Of a stretch of DNA of 64,000 nt, positions 48,400 through 59,267 are shown piece by piece. Below the pieces are notes generated by a model. It did no database searches. It was not told the DNA's origin and saw only the letters and a list, made by a program, of their open reading frames with translations. Location: contig NC_133287.1 of the NCBI RefSeq assembly GCF_005239225.2, positions 17,550,519-17,614,518 of the forward strand, read 5' to 3'. The translations under genes and the position numbers were made by a program. Source of the stretch: Populus alba. Lineage: Eukaryota > Streptophyta > Magnoliopsida > Malpighiales > Salicaceae. Positions within the stretch are counted from its first letter, which is position 1; every line of letters begins with the position of its first letter.

Positions 48400-49640
48400 A
48401 TTAATAACAATTGATATTTTTTGCAACTATAAAGAGTATTGGATACTTGGAGCTATTAGCTTTCCACCATGTTAAAAAATTAAATGAAGTATCACTTTGA
48501 TCTTCACATTCATATGCTAAATACTTCTCTAATTCAATTTTACTCTCCTCATTTTCCTCCTTCATTAAATGCTTCTTGAATTGGAAGGCTATAGCTTGAT
48601 ATACATCTTCCTCTCCCTTATTATCATTCAAATCTTGAGAAAGATTATTTATAGTAGAATATTCTGCCACTTTTCTATTATCTTAGCTAGAATAAAAGTA
48701 AAACACCCTCGTAATTGTATCTTTCATCTTTTTCATCAAATCTTTCACTATGATAAAACAAGACTTCACATATTTTAATTTATAATTAGGATCTAAAATA
48801 ATTGCTACAAATAAAAAATAATTTATATCCTCAAACTTTCTCCAATATTCATCAAACTTGCATTTCATATTGGATGTCATTTCATTTGTTAAGAAATCTT
48901 TATTTTTGGATAAATTTGAAATTTTTATTTGTATAAAGACTATTTCATGAAATAAACAATTGCTCATGACATACAAAAACCCTGAAAATCTCAAAGTTAC
49001 CTTATAGAATAATCTTAAGAACTTTTATAAGAATTCTTGTATTTTCTAATCTATATTTTTAAGAGGTCCTTTGTGTATCTTTTTACCTTTTGAATTTACC
49101 TCTAAAGAGAACATCAAATACCAAGGATTATCTTTATCTTATCTATTAAATACCTTCTTTAATTTTATAGTTGTATGTAACATTAAATAAATGGAATTCT
49201 AATAAGTTGGAACATCTACACAAACCTTAATTTTACTTTTAACTTTCAATTTCTCCAACATTTCTTAAAAGATATAAGCCTATTAGGAAAAGATTTTATA
49301 ATTTTGATAGCATTTCTAATTATAATAACTGACTCATCTACTTTTTTAACCCATCACGCACAAGAAAATTGACAATGCGAGCACAACACCTAGCATGGAT
49401 AAACTCATTATCTAGAACTATAAACTTCCGATCCTTAGTCCTTATTTCTAAATAATTAATGACATTATCATTAGAACTTGCATTATTTAATGTAATTGTT
49501 AAAATTCTATCAATGCTCCAATCAGCCAAGTAACTCTTTATTGTTTTCACAATGGTCTTACACTCTTGTGATTAAAAACTTGATAAAAATCTTAAATTCT
49601 TTTATACAAGTTCCAATCACTATCCACCCAATAAGTTGTG
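48400..49640 (-). pseudogene. Decayed hAT transposase (RICESLEEPER-like)
   Basis: Three minus-strand pieces in the correct order carry family blocks. They are NNASSNDNVINYLE and FIHARCCARIVNFLVRDGLK (49550-49338, catalytic core region), MKCKFDEYWRKFEDINYFLF with LDPNYKLKYV (48994-48683), and ELEKYL...FNFLTWWKANSSKYPILF (48670-48401, start of the C-terminal dimerisation domain). Intact proteins cut and paste hAT elements. Here stops and frameshifts separate the pieces, the BED zinc finger is not found and the dimerisation domain is cut short. It is non-functional. Confidence 0.82.
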
Positions 49641-50139
49641 ACACATGTAATTTATATTTTGTACACACATGTAAGACATACACTTATTCTTAATGGTTTT
49701 CTTTAACTTTTTCTTCTTTTCAATATAAAAGTTTCAAGCAATCCTTTGTGATAGTGATTCATGAAGGGATAAAAAATCTAGGTTATATGGAGTTACATGG
49801 CTTGAGAAAACTATTTACATCCTAAACCTTAATTTCACAATCCTAAAAGAAGAGTCATCATAAATAACCATCCTAGTAAGTGCTTTTCTACAAGTTTCTT
49901 AACTAAAATTAATAGCTTTAAAAGTACCCTCAGTTCCATCTTTAATCCCTTTAAAAGTTTGAGTTAATATTTTTTGTTTTTTGTCATCAAATTTAAACAT
50001 AGATATTCAAGTCAGCTTGGTTATCTAAGATTTTAGTGAGTTTTTTTATAAATATAAATAATCTCTTCGTATAAAATTATTTTATAAGTTAGTTCAATGT
50101 ATATGTCGTCTAAGGGATACCTATATATTAATTACATAT

Positions 50140-50860
50140 ATTCTTCATACGGTTGCCTAGCTGCAACTCTGCTCTATTGTTATGTGCCAACTTGTGGCAC
50201 TGCCAAGAGGTTACAAATAAGCTCTTGTTCATAAGTTCAGTGCATCTGTGCAAGCAAGCAGGAGCTGGATGCACAAGAAATCTGTGTGCTGTTGTAATTT
50301 GAAGGAAAATAAATGCACTGATTACTCATAATGAGGCAACAAATGATCACTTTATTGTTTATGATAATATATTAACCAATCTTATTTATGATCCATACCC
50401 CGCACAGTGAAGGCAATGCTCATTATTACTGGTTTGAATGTCAATGGCCTATCTTTTACCCTAATGAAGAGAACATTTAATTTATATGAGAAAAAACCCG
50501 TGATGGCCAGGGAGACAAGACTCCCTCCAAAATCACTGTATAACTTGTAAAAATGGGACTGTGCTGTGAGCTCTTGGGGTCCATGCACCTGCCTTCGGAC
50601 CAGGTCACGGACATGAAACTTTGTGAGCCAGGATCTATTATTCTGGCTGGCTGGCTGGTGGTTGGCACTGCAAACCAAGTCAACAAAGATCATATCAAAC
50701 TTAATTTGATGTCTCGTGCAAGCAATGCTATCCTTCCAAATGCAAAGCACTACCCATGTCCTCGCCAAGCTGAGATTTGGAGTATTGATTTATATTTCAT
50801 GTGCAAGGATGATTTATTTTATTATGTAATTTAATTATGTGATATCCCTTGCTAGATGTC
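50140..50860. other. GC-richer island without recognisable gene
   Basis: Open frames of about 70-128 codons occur on both strands, but none shows a domain. Short inverted repeats are present (GTGCCA/TGGCAC near 50186; AGCCAG/CTGGCT near 50628-50650). It could be a non-coding transcript or a gene fragment. Confidence 0.3.
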
Positions 50861-50870
50861 CTTGTGCTCT

Positions 50871-51058
50871 TTTTTTTTTTTTTATTTGGTAACCATCGAT
50901 GTTCGGAATATTTTACATGTATCTCTACTAATCCTCCCGAGACCATGAAATTAACGATCAGATAAGTCTTTAATGACTCTAAGATTTATAACACTTGAAT
51001 TGGTGATTTCTTGAAAACAAATTTAAAGCTTGATTAATTAAATTACACCTTTTACCCT
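50871..51058 (-). mobile_element. tRNA-derived SINE copy
   Basis: On the minus strand an A-box-like start (GGTGTAATTTAATTAATCAAG) is followed by a B-box-like region (CACCAATTCAAGTG). A conserved 3' part 'ctcgggaggattagtagaga' precedes a poly(A) tail (plus-strand T run at 50871-50883). Flanking GATGTC(C)TTG sequences may be a diverged target duplication. Confidence 0.6.
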
Positions 51059-51122
51059 TGATGTCTTGGATTGATATTGCAACGATCAAGTGCAGCTTCT
51101 TTTCTCGGTGCAAGTCACAAGA

Positions 51123-51320
51123 CAAATTAAGAGCTTGTTTGCTTTTATTTTTTTTAAAAAATTATTTTTTAGTTTTTACTTTAAATTTATTTTTAATATT
51201 TTCAAATTGTTTTGATCTGCTATTGTCAAAAATAAATTTTAAAATAAATATTATTTCAATATATTTTTCAAAAAAAAAAAATCACTATTATAATGACACC
51301 CCTCCATTTTAAGCACAAGA
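51123..51320. mobile_element. MITE-like AT-rich repeat copy
   Basis: Contains 'tcaaattgttttgatctgct' and ends 'atcactattataatgacacc'. It lies directly beside the SINE. Confidence 0.6.
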
Positions 51321-51966
51321 AGCGTTCTCTTTAAAAAAAAAGAAAAAAAAGATATGAAAGCTAACTATCTAGGCCAACCACTAGCCTAATGGGATGTGAT
51401 TTGGGATTAATAATTGATGGAAAAAAAATAAGCATTCTCAGATTGGAAGTCTTTGCATTATACCAAGCTTGTACGAAACATAAAACAAACCTCTCAATTT
51501 AGACAAATGAGAAAAAAATTTGTAGGTTTGAAAATAAATTACTGTGTTATTAAAAACTCTTATAAAATTGATAGAAGCGGGGAGAAAGTCACGAGGATGT
51601 TGATATAAAATATTTTAATAATGTTTCATAATAATGAACGATCTTTTTGGTAAGTCTTCAATTTGAGGATATATTTAAAAATATTAAAATTTCAAGACTT
51701 AAATGAAAAGGTTGTCAAAGTTAGGAGGGTGTCACGATCCTCGACGAAGCGGGTCATGGAAAGAGAACTTTGGCCTTATTTTATTTTATTTTATTACCAT
51801 CTCTTGCTTTTATTTAAATTTTAGCTGCAGTTGTTTTTAAAAAATGAAAAAATTGCTACTAAAATCTAAATAGGAACAAGAGAGGGTTAAAAAAAGAAAT
51901 TGCAATGTCATTTGTCTTTTTCTTTAACGTGAACATTTAAGAAATATATATGTGATTTGCGGTTTT

Positions 51967-52155
51967 TTTTTTTTTAATTATTAATATTGATATTCAAGTT
52001 AGTTTTCTATTTATATATTTTGACTAACCTCACGATCTCTAAAATTAATAATTATATAAATTTTTAATGACTCTGAAATTTGTAAGACTCAAACCAGTAA
52101 TTTTTTACAGAACAAATCTAAAATCTAGCTAATTGAGTTATATCCCTCATGATTA
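51967..52155 (-). mobile_element. tRNA-derived SINE copy with target-site duplication
   Basis: Minus-strand body starting GGGATATAACTCAATTAG (A box), then GGTTTGAGTCT (B box), and ending in A-rich DNA. Flanks ATTTGCGGTTTT (51955-51966) and ATTTGTGGTTTT (52156-52167) match at 11 of 12 bases. Confidence 0.75.
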
Positions 52156-52759
52156 ATTTGTGGTTTTAAATCTTAGAAAATTAAAGTGAGCATTTAATAA
52201 AGGAATAGTTTGATATTAAAAAGGAGATTATTGAAGGTAAATCCTTTGCGTAAAAATATATGAATCAAATACTGGAAAATAACCATAACATTATAAGAAA
52301 TAATCTAATAAAATTCAGAGAGAATAAAGATAATCGAAGATCAAATATATGATATTTTAAATAGATATACTCGAATCATTCCAGTCATATGAAAAGAATC
52401 TAATCTAGATAAATAAAAAAGAAGGGGAGAAGTTGTTTTTTTTGTTTTAAGGAACCTTCTGTGGATTGGACACAGACGGGAAGCGCGTGGAGGAAGAATT
52501 CCCTAAAGGGGGGAAATAAATCCAACAAATCGAATTAATTGCACAATAAGCTGCGGTGACAAAGGGAGCAGAGATATAAAAAATGAGGTCGGAATGAAAT
52601 TCAAATTCACACTAAATTCAAATTCACTACAAACTCTTATTAACTTCACGCGTCTCTCTCTACCGTCATAAAAAATAAAATCCGGGGGGTCGTAGTCTTC
52701 GCAATCGTACATAATTAAAAAAAAAAACCTCACTGAAATCACGCACTCCCTTTTCATTT

Positions 52760-53211
52760 CTCTTTGAGAGAGAACAATTCTAGAGAGAGGCGCGCGCACA
52801 GAGCCCTCTGCTTTGCTTGTTTTCTTAGCCATTTCCACCTTGAAAAACAAAGTGAGATAAAGAAAATCCGTGAGAATTTATTTGTTTATTTAATTTAGTA
52901 GTCTCGCTGGTTGGTGTCATATTGTGGAAATGAACGTTTTGAGTTAACGAGGTAGTCTGCTCTTTACTTATTTAAGCACGAATTCTGTGTTCGCTCTCAT
53001 TTCTTTTTATTTCAGTATTCTCCTTTTTAATTTGTTCTTGTTCCTATCTCTTATTTTTGCAGATTTTTAAGGGTTTGCCTGTTGATTTCGTCGAGTTTTG
53101 GTGGGAAGTGAAGTGGGTTAATCTTGAAATTGGGGCTGAAGTCTGTTAAGAGTATCAAGCTTTCGAAGTGGCATTGGTGAAATATTGATTGCTGGTTTAG
53201 AGGTAAGAGAA
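52760..53211 (+). promoter_or_regulatory. 5' leader of the bZIP gene, probably spliced
   Basis: A GAGAG-rich stretch (52764-52790) and CT-rich segments precede the ATG. A strong acceptor, tatttttgcag|ATTTTTAAGG, ends at 53062, so a leader intron starting upstream is likely; the donor is ambiguous. Confidence 0.4.
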
Positions 53212-55729
53212 ATGGGTGATACTGAGGAAGCAAATACTGAAATGATACAAAGGTTGCAATCTTCTTTTGGAACAACGCAATCATCAACTACTACCATGGC
53301 TAAGCAACCCTTTTCTTTGATAAACCAAATAGATGTGTCTCAGTTGAGTTTGAACCCAACCCAAATGCGGGCGAGGCATTTTACGAATTTTTCTCAGAAT
53401 TTTAGTGGGGATAGTAACAAAAGAGTAGGGTTTCCGCCTTCCCATCCTAATCAGATCCCACCCATTTCTCCATATTCCCAGATCCCAGTGTCCAGGCCAG
53501 TGAACCAGCAAATGGGTCCGCAGAGTTTTAGTCTGGGGCCTACTCATTCGCGATCTTTGTCTCAGCCATCATCGTTTTTCTCCCTTGATTCCTTGCCCCC
53601 GTTGAGTCCGGCCCCTTTCCGGGATTCCTCTTCGCCTTCGGTTTCGGACCCTATTTCTACTGACGTGTTCATGGAGGAGAAGGATGGTGGTTCTCATTCG
53701 TTATTGCCTCCCTCGCCTTTTAATAGGGGCAATGCTCCACGGGTTGCTGAGAGTTTGCCTCCACGGAAAGCGCATAGAAGGTCTAACAGTGATATTCCAT
53801 TTGGACTTGCTAATGCGTTGCAATGTTCACCGCCCCTTATTCCGTCGAGGGGTTCAAGTGGGTTGGAGCGGTCGATGTCTGGGAGAGAAAATTTAGGGAT
53901 GGCTAAGCCAGCACAACCGGTGAAAAAGGAATGGGAGAGAGGTGGTGACAGCAATGCGGAGGGGATGGGTGAGAGGAAATCTGAAGGGGAAGTCGTGGAT
54001 GATTTGTTTTCTGCTTACATGAATTTGGATAACATTGACGTGTTGAACTCCTCGGGTACTGATGAGAAGACTGGTAATGAGAATCGTGAGGATTTGGATA
54101 GTAGAGCTAGTGGGACCAAGACGAATGGTGGTGATAGCAGCGATAATGAGGCAGAAAGCAGCGTGAATGAAAGCGGTGGCAACCTGCCAAGAGCAGGATT
54201 GAGTTCTTCAACAGAGAAGAGGGAAGGGATCAAAAGGAGTGCTGGGGGTGACATTGCTCCTACCACCAGACACTTCAGAAGTGTGTCAATGGATAGTTTC
54301 ATGGGCAAATTGAACTTTGGTAACGAGTCTCCAAAGCTGCCACCCTCCCCAGGAACTCGGCCAGGACAGCTATCACCCACCGATTCAATAGATGGGAATG
54401 CCTTTAGCTTGGATTTTGGGAATGGTGAATTTAGTGGTGCTGAACTGAAGAAAATTATGGCGAATGAGAAACTTGCTGAGATCGCTTTAGCTGACCCAAA
54501 ACGTGCAAAGAGGTTCGTTCAATTTGGATCGATCACTAATTAACCAGATAAATCATGTTATAATCCTTTGCCTCATTGTTTCATGTTCCTCATTTGTTTT
54601 CCAATTTCAGGATTTTGGCAAATCGTCAATCAGCTGCCCGTTCCAAGGAGAGGAAGATGAGATATATTTCAGAACTGGAACACAAGGTTCAGACTTTGCA
54701 GACAGAAGCTACCACATTGTCTGCCCAGCTTACTCTTTTACAGGTAGCGATGTGAAATATTGAAAAAAAATTTCCATGTAATTGTAGCGTTATCTTTTCT
54801 ATAATCTCTCACTATTTTCTTCTACATATCCAGAGAGATTCTGTTGGTCTTACTAACCAGAATAATGAATTGAAATTTCGCATCCAAGCCATGGAGCAAC
54901 AAGCTCAACTCCGAGATGGTATGGATTCTCCCACCCCATTTTTTTTTTGCATATTTTCTCATTGCATTTATATGTTCTGTTAGTGTGCAAATAGCCTCAG
55001 TGCCTGTTGTGTGAATGTACTATCCTTGGTTATTTCCTGTTCGTTGTTGTATGAAGAACTTGCGTATCCAGAATTAAGCCTTATGGTGAGTAAGTTTTGT
55101 CCATGGTGATTAGCTCTCTTGTTTGCGTGGTCATGCTGCCATGGACGTTTCTCTATTATTAACTTGTGTCCATGTAGTTAGGTGAGCAATCACTTGCGTT
55201 GAAAGTCTTATCTGTTAGTCTATGATGTAACTCCTCTTATAACATATAGTCACAGTGTGCAACTGGTGAGCGTAACCTGTTGAAATAATTACATGGCTAA
55301 TATTCTTTGGTGGATTTGTTGATGGAAAAAATATGGGAGGCCTTCATTTCATGGATTATTTACTTATTCTTTGACCTTCAGCTTGTTTGGTAGATTTATT
55401 GGTAATTGTATTCAAATGTAACAGCTTTAAACGAGGCATTAACTGCTGAGGTCCGACGGTTGAAGATTGCGACTGCGGAGCAGGGTGGGGACTCTGATCC
55501 ATCCAAGAGCATGGTTCAACAGCAGCTTTCTATCAACGCTCAGATGTACCTGCAGCAGCCACGACCGTCACAACTTGCCATGCATCAATTGCAGCAGCAG
55601 TCATCAGCCTCCCAAATCAACATGCATCAACGGCAACAGCAACAGCAACAGCAGCAGCAGCAGCAGTCCTCCCAGCCACAGCCTCAACAAAATGGAAATA
55701 CTGCTCCAAAGCCAGATTCAAATCAATAG
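53212..55729 (+). CDS. bZIP29: Group I bZIP transcription factor (bZIP29/bZIP30-like)
   Basis: Coding exons 53212-54512, 54611-54743, 54834-54918 and 55425-55729 join in frame at GT-AG sites to give 607 residues. The long N-terminus is Ser/Pro rich and holds HRRSNSD and RHFRSVSMD, phosphosite-like motifs typical of 14-3-3-regulated group I bZIPs. The basic region, [17 protein letters not shown] (about residues 435-451), has N-x7-K, the group I signature, instead of N-x7-R. A leucine zipper follows in exons 2-4 ([16 protein letters not shown], then [12 protein letters not shown] and [12 protein letters not shown]). The C-terminus has an 11-residue Gln run coded by CAA/CAG. Arabidopsis relatives act in development and osmosensory shuttling to the nucleus. 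The ATG at 53212 is the first plausible start. Confidence 0.95.
55636..55668 (+). repeat. CAA/CAG microsatellite coding polyglutamine
   Basis: Mixed CAA and CAG codons giving about 11 consecutive glutamines within a wider Gln-rich tail of the bZIP protein. Confidence 0.9.
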
Positions 55730-56264
55730 GCTGGGAAGAAAACGATGGCTATGTTGATTATTAATCGTCTCATCAACTTCCGGTGCTTTACATTTACTAC
55801 TTACAATGCATTCATTCATTTGTTTTCCATCTCCAAGCGACGTCTCTATGGTTTGGTAGTTACAAATTCAACCTGCATCGCATATCTCCAGCTCGGAATT
55901 TCGTTTAAAGTGATATATATACAGGCCTTTATATATATATATATATATGTTATTCATGATTATGATTGTTACTTGTTTCTGGTAGATATTTAATCCATAA
56001 AGAGAACATTTCTTAGACGTGACATGTTTTGTTAAGACGTTTAAAGAGTTGAACTGAAAACTCTTATTTGTTTATTTCAGTAAAGAATGGCTGATTCCTT
56101 TATAATTACTTGTGCTTTTGCATGCCTTTGGACTTGTTATTTCTTGTTTAACCCAAACAAGACAAATCAGGAGCTGCTAATTAACAGAAACTCTATGGCG
56201 ATGTTCGGGAGCATGGCAGTGTTGTTTTTTAATTTATTTGTTTTGTTTAAAAATTACATTAAAA

Positions 56265-56415
56265 TGAAAATTTTTTATTTTTAAAAAAATTATTTTTGAT
56301 ATTAGTATATATCCAAAAATATTAAAAAAATTAAAAAATTAAAATTAATTTTTTTAAAAATAAAAATAAATACATCGTGAACTGTTCAGGAGTTTCACTG
56401 TGGTTAAAAACACTA
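56265..56415. mobile_element. MITE-like AT-rich repeat copy
   Basis: Has 'ttgatattagtatatatcc' in the middle and 'ttcactgtggttaaaaacact' at the edge. Confidence 0.5.
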
Positions 56416-57249
56416 TTTATCATTTGACTTTGTTTGTCTTCTTCTTGTTGATGATGGCATCATTTTAGGGTCTAATTAAAGCTCAATTATTGTCGCAAAT
56501 GATAAGATTGAAAGGACAGGCATGAAAAGAACGAAAATAGATGGTTATTTTGAAATTTGATTTAAAAAATACACTTTGCTCCTTATATTTTTTTAATTTA
56601 TAAACTTTTTTTTAACCTATCTTAACTTTTTTTTTTTTAATTTATAAGCTCAATTATTTTTATTTTTTTACCTTTTTGTGGTTTTTTTTTTCAATTTAAT
56701 CCTTTTTAATGGACCTTTATTGATTTTTCTTTATTTCTTTCCAATCCTATCCTTTAATATTTTGTTGATTTTTAATTGGGTTGCAAAATTTGTTTTGATT
56801 TGATATTTATAGGTTCATCACAATCTCAAATAAACAATTTAATTTTAGGGTGTTTTTAATTTTACAAATGTTTATTTTTCTTATCATATAGTTAAATAAA
56901 AAATTATAAAAAAATTATTAAACTCTTGATTGAGTTCATAAATCAGGTCATGGATTTGGTTAGTTGACTTAAGTTGGTTATGGATCAAGTTTTTATAATT
57001 TATTTTGATTACACAAATAATTCTCAATTTATTTAATAAAATATATGATAAACTTTTAAATTTATGATTGAGATATTTTATGTTAAAAGAACGTGTATGA
57101 AATGCCATCACATTCATTTTTGTAAGTTGAAAGGAAAGTTTATTCGAGACATGGTGAAGCGAGAGTCAAATTAGCTAGTTCTTCGTATGTCATGTTTCTT
57201 GTTTTGATATATGCAAGAGAATAGAGGCACAAAAGAAGCCAACTGGTTT

Positions 57250-57276
57250 AAGTGTGTTTGGTATTGTGATACAGAG

Positions 57277-57322
<46 letters not shown>

Positions 57323-57440
57323 GTGTGTGTTATTTTTTACATTAACACATCAAGACTATTAAAAAGCACTAAAAAAGCATCAATTGGTTATATTTTTAAG
57401 TGAAATACATCTAAAAAAAAAATTACCAGACTCTCAAATA
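57250..57440. mobile_element. MITE-like repeat copy carrying a (TA)n(TG)n microsatellite
   Basis: Left edge 'gtgtttggtattgtgata', interior 'acattaacacatcaagac', right side 'caattggtta'. The microsatellite replaces part of the interior. Confidence 0.55.
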
Positions 57441-57657
57441 CTTGTTAAATTTGGATAGATACTTAGGTTCAAGATTATACTGTTTAAAACTCTCTTGATT
57501 ATGAAATGAATTAAATTCAGATGAGCCGCCTTAATTAAATTGAATATCTCTTAATAAAATTTCATGTTTGAAATAAAATTTTCTTAGTTGCGGATGATTT
57601 GGTTAAATTTAACACTTGAACATTTATTTTTATCATAATTTCCTGTTGATTATACAG

Positions 57658-58460
57658 GGTCAAGGTTCAGAATGGCCCTGCTGAGACGTCATTCATTTGA
57701 GGATTTGTTTGGTGTTCAAATATGTGGAGCTTATCCAGATACAGTTGCACGTACTGTTGAGCTTAAAGACCAGGAATGCAGTGGACTTCATTAACATAAA
57801 AATGGGTTGCCCGATCGATATTGTTGTCAGCAAGGGTGCTGGGTCATCTCTTCTTACAAAGCCAATGCGGATGAAAATCATTATAGAAGCTGCTCCTGGT
57901 ACTGTGGAAAAGCCTATAACTGTCAAGACAATAATCAACTTCATAGCTCTCGTTTTTGCCTTGTGTTTTTTCTTCATGCATGATAGCTAGAGGTGCATTG
58001 ATTAAGGTCAGGAGTCTGGAGCTATGACTTGTAGATTTCAACATTTCAAGTAATTGTTACTGGATCATGTCCTAGTTTCCTCAAAATCAAGCTTTGTTGC
58101 CTGAATAATATTCAGTGTGTTTTTCAGCCTTGGATTTTACTGAAATCAAAGAACAGAGGCGCTGGGACATCAGTTCTGGAGAGCGGTTGAACATTCTAAA
58201 GGATTATGTGCGTTCTAGCCTGGAACATTGGGGCTCTGACACCGAAGGTATATGTGTCAAACAAGTATTTTGTACCGAAGGGTGATTCAAAAGAGGCATT
58301 TTTTGTCAAACAAGCGTAACAGCAATTCCTTGTTTCTACAACTGCAGCGGAGACAACCAGGCATTTTTTGTTGGAATGGCTGAGCTACACATGCAGATAC
58401 GTACTGGTTGGTCTTTTAGATGTCATCCCAGATGGCTCTACATGTGGCACCGAAACATAA
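57658..58460 (+). pseudogene. tRNA-dihydrouridine synthase 3 (DUS3-like) pseudogene fragment
   Basis: Intact DUS3 enzymes use FMN to reduce uridine in tRNA. Readable blocks are ALLRRHSFEDLFGVQICGAY and PDTVARTVEL, then INIKMGCPIDIVVSKGAGSS and LLTKPMRMKIIIEAAPGTVE in another frame, then RGALIK, TEIKEQRRWDISSGERLN, EHWGSDTE, and ETTRHFLLEWLSYTC. Introns with usable acceptors remain (near 58128 and 58347), so this is not a retrocopy. A two-base loss near 57778 and a one-base loss near 58137 break the frame. The middle of the domain between ITVK and RGALIK is deleted. The N-terminal CCCH zinc fingers and C-terminal end are absent. Confidence 0.9.
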
Positions 58461-58464
58461 ATCA

Positions 58465-59267
58465 TACATGCCATTTAACTTGCATCAATTAACTCACTTC
58501 ATTTCAGTGCCTTACGCGCCCGCAAGGGCTCTGTGGTGCTAGTTTCTTGTAGCAACACAAGCACAAATTTGAGAGTTAATTTTAACGTGGTATTTTGAGA
58601 GGAACGAGGTGGTTATCTTCACCTGAATTTTGTATCATTTGTTTTTCTATAATGTCTGAAGCAGTGTATTTTAAAGATAAAAGTCACATGATTTACACAG
58701 GGTTTTGTTGCGAGTTGTCTGGCACATATGAGAAGGTTTAATGCTGCCAATGATTTTACTGTTGGATGTAACACGAACAATGACTAGTTATTTCAGGCTC
58801 TCCATTAGAAAGTAAATGCCATATGCAGAAACAGAAAATCATTAGCATCATCAATTACATGACCGAACTAATTCACTCACATTCATCCGAAGCAAATGGA
58901 ACCAGTCATGTAAAATTTCGAGTGATTGATGCATGGTGAGATGCTGAATTTCTTATGAACCATAAAGGAAATGTTAACAGAACTAAAGATTAGAAAACTC
59001 CCACTGCTAGAACTTTGATGGAGCACTTATCCCTGTATACAATGCCGATACACCATTAAGAAAAGAAAAAAAACCAAGCACTTTTAGGATTAAATCTTCC
59101 AAAATTTAGAATACCAAACAAAATTGTGTAGCTTCTGCATTTGGAACCTTTATTAATCCAAGGCAGCACACAAAAGATTGTACTGAGATCATTAGATAAG
59201 TCATCTACCACCTGACCACATCACATAATAAATAATAATAAATCCTGCTGTCATGACCCAAAATCCA
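58465..59267. other. Flank between the DUS3 relic and the purine gene
   Basis: The right part (about 58990-59267) is probably the 3' UTR of the amidophosphoribosyltransferase on the minus strand. The left part is unassigned. Confidence 0.4.

Larger units (their letters stand above)
55730..57650. other. bZIP 3' flank and AT-rich intergenic DNA
   Basis: The 3' UTR probably reaches about 56000. A MITE-like copy lies at 56265-56415, a T-rich repeat at 56580-56830, and a (TA)n(TG)n run at 57283-57331 inside another MITE-like piece. No gene is recognised. Confidence 0.5.

Noticed and set aside
50574..50600. TCGGACCAGG, the first ten bases of miR166
   Set aside because: The match does not continue and no miR166-type fold-back arm is present.
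53185..53211. Upstream extension of the bZIP frame
   Set aside because: It would need a TTG start; the ATG at 53212 fits the family and the leader.
54015..54380. Minus-strand frame of 121 codons
   Set aside because: Antisense to the low-complexity Ser/Pro-rich exon 1 of the bZIP gene.
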